5,469 bases of DNA from a bacterium (GTDB lineage Bacteria > SZUA-79 > Acidulodesulfobacterales > Acidulodesulfobacteraceae). Positions 1 through 5,469 of the stretch are shown here, one piece after another (the stretch's first letter is position 1; every line of letters begins with the position of its first letter). The DNA is taken from the NCBI GenBank assembly GCA_021799935.1, contig JAJYZM010000083.1, forward strand, positions 1 to 5,469, in the 5' to 3' direction. Made by a program: the position numbers and the translations under genes. Below the pieces are notes generated by a model that saw nothing but the letters and a program-made list of their open reading frames with translations, ran no database searches and was not told the origin of the DNA.

Positions 1-1148
1 AAAGCTTCCCTCCAGCCTAATATTATTAAAAGAAGTACTATTACTATAACTATGCTTATTATAAGATGAAACAGCAATTTATTTACGGCATTGTTTGCTT
101 TTTTTCCGTCATTTCTGGTTATTGTATAGTGAACGCCGGCGGGAAGGCTTGTTTCGGCAATTTTATGAAATTTCGCGAGAACGCTGTTCACAACCTCAAC
201 CGCGTTCTTCCCTCTTCTTTTTGCGACGGCTATGGTTACGGCAGGGTAAATACCCTTGGAATCTTTAATAACCCTGTCGTTTGCATTAATTTTTCTGTAG
301 TTATTTCCGAATCCTATTTCCGATAAAAAATTTAACGGCTTATACGAATATTTAATCTTTGCTACATCCTTAAGATAAACGGGTTTTCCGTTATAAACGG
401 ATATTATAAAGTTCTCGACCGAACTTACATGGTGAAAATATCCGCCTGCCGTCAGAAACATTTTTTTATTGTTTTTCTGAAGAAAACCTGCCGGAATGTT
501 TATATTGGTTCCTTTAAGCTCCTGCGCTATCATTAACGGAGAAACGTTATAACCAGCCATTTTCAAGGGATTCAGATAAACGTTGAGTTGTTTGTATCTT
601 GCGCCGTTTAAAAAAGTTACCCCGGTTCCCTTAACGGAATCGAGCCTGTCTAATATCCTGCCTGCAATAGTCGTAAGATAACCCGCGTTATATTTTTTGC
701 TCCATAGCGTGATATTTAAAATAGGCACGTGGTTTACGTCTATGGGCTTAATGAGCGGCCTCATTGCGCCCTTAGGAATTTCGTCGAGGTTTGAAAATAC
801 TTTATTATATATATCTACTAAGCTTTTATCGCGGCTTGCGTTGACATGAAACTCTACGGTAACTATAGATTCGGAGTTCATGGATATCGAGTAAACGTGC
901 TTAACTCCCGGAATCTGCCACATTTTTCTTTCTAACGGCTTTGTTACTAAGTTTTTAACCTGCTCGCCGCTCGCTCCGGGAAATCTGACTATTACGTTTG
1001 CCGCCGGAACTATAATCTGCGGATTATACTGCCTAGGGGTAAGAAGAACCGCTATTATTCCGAAACCTATGCTAAAAAGGATTAATAAAAGCGTTATCTT
1101 GTTTTCTATAAAATATTCGGTAATTTTAGCGCTGAAATTTTTATTCAT
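1..1148 (-). CDS. RND efflux transporter permease subunit, N-terminal part (3' end beyond the left edge)
   Basis: Inner-membrane proton-driven pump of the RND superfamily (AcrB/CzcA-like fold); only the first 382 codons are in the window. I translated the strand by hand and it stays open from ATG 1148-1146 to the left edge, with an in-frame stop immediately upstream (1149-1151), so this ATG is the first possible start. Residues 18-36 form the first membrane helix. A large periplasmic segment follows, with typical landmarks: FPGASGEQV near residue 57, a PLERKMWQIPGV stretch, and KPIDVNHVPILNITLWS near residue 137. The second helix begins near residue 361 and leads into LGWREA at the edge, a recognisable RND motif. 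The proton-relay Asp residues of TM4 lie outside. The gene sits 26 bases after the adaptor gene, so co-transcription is likely. General resemblance suggests the hydrophobe/multidrug branch rather than heavy-metal pumps, but the substrate cannot be told from this part. The family call is firm. Confidence 0.93.
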   Translation of the reverse strand, partial: MNKNFSAKITEYFIENKITLLLILFSIGFGIIAVLLTPRQYNPQIIVPAANVIVRFPGASGEQVKNLVTKPLERKMWQIPGVKHVYSISMNSESIVTVEFHVNASRDKSLVDIYNKVFSNLDEIPKGAMRPLIKPIDVNHVPILNITLWSKKYNAGYLTTIAGRILDRLDSVKGTGVTFLNGARYKQLNVYLNPLKMAGYNVSPLMIAQELKGTNINIPAGFLQKNNKKMFLTAGGYFHHVSSVENFIISVYNGKPVYLKDVAKIKYSYKPLNFLSEIGFGNNYRKINANDRVIKDSKGIYPAVTIAVAKRRGKNAVEVVNSVLAKFHKIAETSLPAGVHYTITRNDGKKANNAVNKLLFHLIISIVIVIVLLLIILGWREA

Positions 1149-1160
1149 TTATCTAAAAAA

Positions 1161-1166
1161 CTCCTT
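1161..1166 (-). promoter_or_regulatory. Shine-Dalgarno of the RND permease gene, wide spacing
   Basis: On the minus strand AAGGAG lies between the adaptor stop codon and the permease ATG. The spacer to ATG 1148 is 12 bases, longer than the usual 5-9. No closer purine-rich site exists, and no other start codon lies between this site and the first membrane helix, so the site supports the ATG but may initiate below full strength. Confidence 0.65.
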
Positions 1167-1174
1167 ATCTTGTA

Positions 1175-2227
1175 TTATAACTTCGGGTTCACATAGCTTC
1201 CTGCGCTTATTTTGTCTAAATCGGTTGTTACTATAATCATTCCGGGATTTAATCCGTTTATGATTACGATAAAATTATTTTTATACGTCCTGCCCCTTTT
1301 TACCGGCTGAAACACGACTTCGCCGGCGCCGTTAACGGTATAAACTCCGGTAATGCCGAGTCTCCTTACGACGGCGGATTTCGGAACGGTTATAGCTTTC
1401 CTTTTTCCTATTTTAAATCTTGCCGTTCCGTACATTCCCGGCATCAGCCCGGATTTTTCGGCACCTTTTATGGCAATTCTAACTAAGACGGAATGGGAAT
1501 AAGGATTGGCAGACCTTACTACGGATATTACTTTTCCTTCGACAGATTTATTTATAGACGAAAAATTCAATTTAACGGCTTCGGCGTTTTTTATTTTGCT
1601 AAAATATTTGACGTTTACGGATGTCTTAAATTCCAATTTCTTAAGGCTTTGAATTATTAACAGCATCTGTCCGGGCGCGACAAGGTCGCCCATGGAAACG
1701 TTTTTTTTAGTTATGACCCCGTCGATAGGAGAATAAATATTTTTGTAATCCAAATAGTTCCCGGCTTCGTTCAAGTCGGCTTTAGCCACTTTATACTGCA
1801 TTAAGGTATTGTCGTACATCTGTCTCGACACAGAATTTTCTTTATATAATCTCTTAATCCTGTCGTATGTTTTTTTTGCGTTAATAAATCCGGCTTTCGC
1901 GGCATAATATTTTGAGCCTATTTCGGGGGCGCTTAATTTTAATAAAAGCTGCCCTCTGGAAACCGCCTGACCCTGATGGGCGTTTTCCGAAACTACATAT
2001 CCCATAATATGGGCGGATATAGCTGTATTATTTAATGAATCCGTATTTCCCGGGGATTTAAGATAATCCGGAATAATGCTGTATTGAGTTTTAAATGCGC
2101 CGACGCTCAGCTTTGATTTAGTTTCTCCCGTAACGCCCTGCTTTTTTGCGCATCCGCTTAACGATAATGATAATACTGTAAAGAATACCGCTAAAACGGC
2201 GTAAAATCTACCGTTGATTTTTTTCAT
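1175..2227 (-). CDS. RND efflux periplasmic adaptor lipoprotein (HlyD/AcrA/MexA-type membrane fusion protein)
   Basis: Adaptor linking an inner-membrane RND pump to an outer-membrane channel; 350 residues, in the normal range for the family. Residues 1-25 form a lipoprotein signal peptide: Lys-rich start, hydrophobic core and an LSGC lipobox with Cys26 as the lipidation site. The domains follow in the usual order. The first half of the lipoyl-like fold (about 70-102) contains AHIMGYV and VSRGQLLLKL. A helical hairpin (about 104-158) follows, then the second lipoyl half (about 160-192) with IYSPIDGVITKK and GDLVAPGQ. A beta-barrel (about 195-273) includes LMPGMYG, and the membrane-proximal domain runs to the C-terminus with ITVPKSAVV near residue 279. 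The start is supported by AAGGGAG at 2234-2240, six bases before ATG. The RND permease gene lies 26 bases downstream, so the two are probably one operon. The +2 residue after the lipidated Cys is Ala, not Asp. Substrate is unknown. Confidence 0.95.
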   Translation of the reverse strand: MKKINGRFYAVLAVFFTVLSLSLSGCAKKQGVTGETKSKLSVGAFKTQYSIIPDYLKSPGNTDSLNNTAISAHIMGYVVSENAHQGQAVSRGQLLLKLSAPEIGSKYYAAKAGFINAKKTYDRIKRLYKENSVSRQMYDNTLMQYKVAKADLNEAGNYLDYKNIYSPIDGVITKKNVSMGDLVAPGQMLLIIQSLKKLEFKTSVNVKYFSKIKNAEAVKLNFSSINKSVEGKVISVVRSANPYSHSVLVRIAIKGAEKSGLMPGMYGTARFKIGKRKAITVPKSAVVRRLGITGVYTVNGAGEVVFQPVKRGRTYKNNFIVIINGLNPGMIIVTTDLDKISAGSYVNPKL

Positions 2228-2367
2228 CTCCTGCTCCCTTTATATATCTGAAATAGCTTAAATACTTATTATTTTCCGCTGTTTTTTACGGAGGGTTATT
2301 TTATATATATAACTATCCATATATAACAATATTATCATTTTCATATGTTTTAAGTCAAATTTTTTTA
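2228..2367 (-). promoter_or_regulatory. Intergenic region with probable promoter of the adaptor-pump operon
   Basis: This 140-base AT-rich gap separates the gspF-like stop from the adaptor start. On the minus strand it has TTGACT (2353-2358), a 16-base spacer and GATAAT (2331-2336), with TAATAT (2329-2334) as an alternative -10 at 18 bases. A weaker second pair, TTGTTA (2324-2329) and TATAAA (2300-2305) with 18 bases between, lies just downstream. Initiation from the first pair would give a leader of about 95 bases. A 9-base direct repeat (ATATATAAC on the plus strand at 2305-2313 and 2319-2327) lies around the predicted transcription start and could be an operator. I see no stable hairpin with a U-run, so there is no clear terminator for gspF. 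The promoter is a match to consensus only, and AT-rich DNA yields chance matches. Confidence 0.5.
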
Positions 2368-3582
2368 TCAGCCTTTTTTTGCAAAATTTATTACGTCAAT
2401 AATAGGAAGATATATTGCCAGCGCAAGAAAGAGGACCATGCCGAAAATTATAGTTAAAAGCACCGGTTCTATGCTTGCCTGAAGCATGCCCAGCTGGTGG
2501 TCCAAATCTTCGTCGAAATAATCCGCGACCTTGCCGAGCATTTCGTCTATATGTCCGGTTTCCTCGCCTACGCTGACCATCTGGATAATAATGCCCGAAA
2601 AAATTCTAGAATTCTTGAAACTGTTTGCAATAGACTCCCCTCTTGTAACGTCGGACTGTATTTCGTCTATTTTATTGGTAAAAAATTTATTGTTTACGGC
2701 GTTCCTGATAAGTTCGAACGCTCTGTTGACGGGAAGCCCGCTCTGAAATAAAAGCCCGAATATCCTTGTAAACTGGCTCATCATGGATTTATAAAAAATG
2801 CTTCCGAATATAGGTATTTTAAGTTTATGTTCGTCCCACCACAGTCTTCCCGAAGACGAATTCAAATAAATTTTAACTCCGGCCGTCAAAGCAACGGCGG
2901 CGATTAAAACTGCATACCAGAAGCCGACGAAAAAATCGGAAACAGCCACTAATATCCTTGTTTCTAATGGAAGAGGAACGTTAAAACTTTTATAAAGCAT
3001 AGCAAATTTGGGTATGACGAATCCTACTAATATCACTACGGCGATTATTATTGCCGAAACGACGATTTTAGGATAGAACGTGGCGCTCTTTACTTTTGCC
3101 CTAACCGCCATATCTTTTTCCATTAATAAAGCAAGCCTGACGAGTATGTCATATAAAAGACCGCTGGTTTCGCCGACTTCTACCATATTTACGTAAATTT
3201 CGGAAAAAACTTTGGGATGTTTTGCAAAACTTTTTGAAAGAGTCTGCCCGCTCTCTACGTCCCGTTTTATTTCAGCCAGAATCTCCTTGAATTTTTTGTT
3301 TCTTGCAAATTCCATTAAAGAATCGAGGCTTTTGGTTAGCGGCACGCCCGATTGATACAGCGTGGCAAGCTGTCTCGAAAAAACTATTACGTCTTTTTTA
3401 GAGATGCTCTGAAATACGGGAAAAAAATCGCCCCATGAAAAACTTGCGGACTCTTCGACCGAAATAGGGATAAGCTTCAATTCTTCTATCTGTTTTTCTG
3501 CGGAAATAGGGGAAACGGATTCTATTCTTCCGGCTATGAGTTTCCCATGCCTGTCTCTCGCCTTATAATTGTATATAGCCAT
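2368..3582 (-). CDS. gspF: Type II secretion / type IV pilus inner-membrane platform protein (GspF/PilC family)
   Basis: Polytopic inner-membrane platform that couples the cytoplasmic assembly ATPase to pseudopilin or pilin polymerisation; 404 residues from the chosen start, normal for the family. The N-terminus MAIYNYKARDRHGK fits the usual short beta-rich opening. Two homologous cytoplasmic helical domains follow, each with the hallmark motif: MVEVGETSG (about 133-141) and MVSVGEETG (about 335-343). Membrane helices are predicted near residues 171-192, 212-236 and 373-396. The frame can be extended to a TTG at 3594-3592, adding MLLF, but ATG 3582 matches the family start better. Neither start has a convincing Shine-Dalgarno. 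The gene lies 131 bases after the gspE-like gene, its expected partner. Without neighbouring secretin or pilin genes, T2SS and type IV pilus roles cannot be separated; the symbol marks the family. The family call is very firm, the start moderately so. Confidence 0.95.
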   Translation of the reverse strand: MAIYNYKARDRHGKLIAGRIESVSPISAEKQIEELKLIPISVEESASFSWGDFFPVFQSISKKDVIVFSRQLATLYQSGVPLTKSLDSLMEFARNKKFKEILAEIKRDVESGQTLSKSFAKHPKVFSEIYVNMVEVGETSGLLYDILVRLALLMEKDMAVRAKVKSATFYPKIVVSAIIIAVVILVGFVIPKFAMLYKSFNVPLPLETRILVAVSDFFVGFWYAVLIAAVALTAGVKIYLNSSSGRLWWDEHKLKIPIFGSIFYKSMMSQFTRIFGLLFQSGLPVNRAFELIRNAVNNKFFTNKIDEIQSDVTRGESIANSFKNSRIFSGIIIQMVSVGEETGHIDEMLGKVADYFDEDLDHQLGMLQASIEPVLLTIIFGMVLFLALAIYLPIIDVINFAKKG

Positions 3583-3713
3583 AAATAAAAGCAAAAAACC
3601 GAATATTTAAAGATTTATATTTTTATATTATGATGTATATATAACGAGTTTATTATGTACCGTTATGTATTAGTTGTTTTAATATTATTATACCGCACGG
3701 TTATTTGCAAGTT
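3583..3713 (-). promoter_or_regulatory. AT-rich gap between gspE-like and gspF-like genes, weak promoter candidate
   Basis: This 131-base non-coding gap separates two genes that usually sit nearly end to end. On the minus strand TTGCAA (3705-3710), a 17-base spacer and TAATAT (3682-3687) make a moderate sigma-70-like match. A perfect TATAAT (3687-3692) is nearby but only 12 bases from that -35. Four-base complementary arms (ACCG/CGGT at 3692-3701) have a two-base loop, too small for a terminator hairpin. The gap contains no convincing small gene. A separate promoter for gspF is possible but weakly supported. Confidence 0.3.
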
Positions 3714-5469
3714 TTATATGTCCTGCGTAGCCTGCAGAACTTCTTCCAGCGTCGTAACGCCTTCTATAACTTTTTTCAGCCCGGCCATTCTCAGGGGAAT
3801 GAAACCGTCCTTTATGGCGGCGTTTCTTATCTGCGCCGCATCGGCTTTTTCGATAATCAGTTTTTGTACGTTTCTAGAAAGCGTTAAAATTTCCTGTATG
3901 TTTATTCTTCCGCGAAAACCTGTTCCCATGCATAAATCGCAGCCCTTTTCTTCATAGAACTTAAAATTAACGCCCGCAGGAAGACCGAGTTCCTTAAGAA
4001 GTGCCGGCTCCGGCACATACGCCTGCTTGCATCTGTCGCAAAGCCTCTTTACTAATCTCTGCCCGATTATTCCGACAATAGAAGAAGAAATCAAAAAAGG
4101 CTCTATTCCCATATCGGCAAGCCTTGAAATTGAGCTGGAAGAATCCTGCGTATGAAGAGTAGAAATAACGAAATGGCCGGTTAACGACGCCTGAATCGCT
4201 ATTCTTGCCGATTCCTCGTCCCTTATTTCGCCAACGAGAATGATATCCGGGTCCTGCCTAAGAACGGCTCTTAAAGCGTCCGGGAACCCCATTCCTCCTT
4301 TTTTATTGGCTTCTATCTGGTTTATATATCTTATTTTATATTCTACCGGGTCTTCAACGGTTATAATATTTTTATTTATGCTGTTAAGTTCAGCTATCAT
4401 AGAATAAGCCGCAGTAGTTTTGCCTGAACCGGTAGGTCCCGTTATCAGAAATAGGCCGTATTTCCTGTATATTATCTTTAAAATTTTTTCTTTATCGTTT
4501 TTGTCTATAGGAAGTTCCGAAACCTTATTGACCTTTGAAGCTTTGTCTAATAGCCTGAAAACCGCTTTTTCCCCGTTTATGGTCGGAACTACGGAAACCC
4601 TTACGTCTAAATTTTTTTCTCCGGCGTTTATGTCGAACCTCGAATCCTGCGGGTTCCTTTTTTCCGCGATATCCATATTCGCCATTATCTTTATTCTTGC
4701 TATAACGGGATTTAAAAACTGCAAAGGGATTCTTCTTGCTTCTATAAGTTCGCCGTCTATTCTTTCCCTGACTATCATTTCGTCCGAAAGAGGCTCTATA
4801 TGTATATCTGAAGCCCTGTTTTTAGAAGCTGAAAATATTATATCGTTTACTAGCTTGATTATATTTACGTCTTCGGACTGCAGGACTTCCTTGACTGCGG
4901 CCGAAGCCGAAGGGGAATGGGGAAAGCCGGGAAAGCCGGCCGCTCCCGTCTGTCCCGCCGCTAAACCGGTAAAATTTTTATTATCGGTAGGAACGACGTT
5001 TTGATGCGAAGCCGCTTTAGATATGTCTTTAGCGGTCCAGACGAAATCTATCGCCTTAGAGATATCGTGTTCTTTTGCCAGAACTATATCTATATTGTAA
5101 TCTATATGCCTTTTTAAGGCATCTGCGGCAAAAACGTTAAGCGGGTCGGAAAGCGCCACGGTAAGAATACCATCTGCGAGGCTTATTCCGACCATTTTAA
5201 ACTGCCTAGAAAGCCCTTCGGATATCAGCCTGCCGGCGGCCGGGTCTATTATGAGCTTCGAAAGGTCGATTTTTTTTAAACCTATTTGCGAGGAAAGTGC
5301 ATCTAATATATTGTCTTCCGAAAGTATTCCGAGGGCGGTCAGCGCCGAACCTAATCTCAGATTGCGCTTTTTTCCCTCAGTAAGAGCCGTTTCCAGCTGG
5401 GTAGGATTTAAAAGCCCCGCATCTAAAAGTATCTCGCCGAGTTTTTTAGTTTTTGATAAATTATTTATT
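3714..5469 (-). CDS. gspE: Type II secretion / type IV pilus assembly ATPase (GspE/PilB family), start just beyond the right edge
   Basis: Cytoplasmic hexameric ATPase that powers pseudopilus or pilus assembly; 584 residues are visible. The frame is open to the right edge. ATG 5195 is internal (visible residue 92), because clear family sequence precedes it. Residues 9-61 hold two 24-residue motifs starting KLGEILLDAG and RLGSALTALG, spaced by five residues, as in MshEN/T2SSE N-terminal domains. A Gly/Ala/Pro-rich linker (about 168-191) follows. The N2 and ATPase domains then show the full set of motifs: Walker A GPTGSGKT (344-351), Asp box TVEDPVEY (near 370), Walker B ILVGEIRD (near 410-417), His box TGHFVISTLHTQDS (430-443) and four zinc-type cysteines (477, 480, 510, 513). 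All key catalytic residues are present, so it should be active. Its platform partner lies downstream. Only the first few codons and the ribosome site are probably missing. T2SS GspE, PilB and MshE roles cannot be separated here; the symbol is a family label. Confidence 0.96.
   Translation of the reverse strand, partial: INNLSKTKKLGEILLDAGLLNPTQLETALTEGKKRNLRLGSALTALGILSEDNILDALSSQIGLKKIDLSKLIIDPAAGRLISEGLSRQFKMVGISLADGILTVALSDPLNVFAADALKRHIDYNIDIVLAKEHDISKAIDFVWTAKDISKAASHQNVVPTDNKNFTGLAAGQTGAAGFPGFPHSPSASAAVKEVLQSEDVNIIKLVNDIIFSASKNRASDIHIEPLSDEMIVRERIDGELIEARRIPLQFLNPVIARIKIMANMDIAEKRNPQDSRFDINAGEKNLDVRVSVVPTINGEKAVFRLLDKASKVNKVSELPIDKNDKEKILKIIYRKYGLFLITGPTGSGKTTAAYSMIAELNSINKNIITVEDPVEYKIRYINQIEANKKGGMGFPDALRAVLRQDPDIILVGEIRDEESARIAIQASLTGHFVISTLHTQDSSSSISRLADMGIEPFLISSSIVGIIGQRLVKRLCDRCKQAYVPEPALLKELGLPAGVNFKFYEEKGCDLCMGTGFRGRINIQEILTLSRNVQKLIIEKADAAQIRNAAIKDGFIPLRMAGLKKVIEGVTTLEEVLQATQDI
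4921..4938 (-). repeat. 9-base tandem repeat in the ATPase linker
   Basis: GGAAAGCCG (plus strand) occurs twice in direct tandem. Because nine bases is three codons, the repeat keeps frame and encodes GFPGFP within the Gly/Ala/Pro-rich linker of the ATPase. It is a locally GC-rich patch in otherwise AT-rich DNA, and most simply a small in-frame duplication in a flexible linker. Confidence 0.8.

Noticed and set aside
66..326. Plus-strand open frame of 86 codons
   Set aside because: It is antisense to the RND permease, whose hand translation is continuous and recognisable across this stretch.
2275..2292. Possible hairpin CCG...CGG in the adaptor leader
   Set aside because: Only three base pairs with a ten-base loop, so no stable structure, attenuator or riboswitch can be supported.
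2497..2751. Two overlapping plus-strand open frames
   Set aside because: Both are antisense to the second conserved domain of the gspF-like gene and have no independent support.
3642..3665. Inverted repeat TAACG/CGTTA as a possible terminator or operator
   Set aside because: Five-base arms around a 14-base AT-rich loop are weak, no U-run follows on the transcribed strand, and chance is likely.
3687..3710. Perfect TATAAT with TTGCAA upstream as a strong promoter for gspF
   Set aside because: The spacer is only 12 bases, too short for a sigma-70 promoter; the shifted TAATAT at 17 bases is kept as a weak candidate instead.
3655..3957. Plus-strand open frame starting in the gap between the gspE-like and gspF-like genes
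   Set aside because: Most of it is antisense to the C-terminal end of the ATPase; its Cys/Ser/Phe-rich translation looks like a shadow, and no ribosome site precedes it.
4420..5004. Long plus-strand open frame (194 codons)
   Set aside because: It lies wholly antisense to the ATPase coding region, which has every expected family motif. The plus-strand translation shows no recognisable domain and is best read as a shadow frame.
5193..5195. ATG as the start of the ATPase gene
   Set aside because: The frame continues upstream for 91 more codons that encode recognisable N-terminal domain sequence, so this Met is internal and the real start is beyond the window.

Overview
This 5.5 kb window carries four protein-coding genes, all on the minus strand, so transcription runs from the right edge to the left. 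Both outer genes are cut by the window ends. The genes are for envelope machinery of a diderm (Gram-negative) bacterium: a type II secretion / type IV pilus class assembly ATPase, its inner-membrane platform protein, and a lipoprotein adaptor plus RND efflux pump. The DNA is moderately AT-rich. Ile ATA and Leu TTA codons are frequent in all four genes, mixed with GGC and GCC codons, and no gene looks compositionally foreign. The overall style resembles deltaproteobacterial-type lineages, but this is an impression and no taxonomic marker is present.

Right half (about 5469 to 2368): gspE-like ATPase, a 131-base AT-rich gap, then gspF-like platform protein. The ATPase reads open to the right edge. 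Its N-terminal part contains two 24-residue motifs separated by five residues, the layout of the MshEN cyclic-di-GMP-binding fold. The ATPase and platform protein would form the cytoplasmic motor and inner-membrane base that drive pseudopilus or pilus assembly. No secretin, pseudopilin or prepilin peptidase gene lies in the window, so secretion and pilus roles cannot be separated here.

Left half (2227 to 1): after a 140-base intergenic region with a plausible sigma-70-type promoter comes a lipoprotein membrane-fusion (HlyD/AcrA-type) adaptor. It is followed after 26 bases by the first 382 codons of an RND permease. These two look like one operon encoding the periplasmic and inner-membrane parts of a tripartite efflux pump. 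An outer-membrane channel gene or regulator is not visible.

I found no RNA gene, mobile element, CRISPR array or intrinsic terminator. The window reads mostly as ordinary housekeeping and envelope functions. The points worth a second look are the MshEN-type domain with a degenerate first motif, a repeat-built Gly/Phe/Pro linker in the ATPase, and the regulatory gaps before gspF and before the efflux operon.
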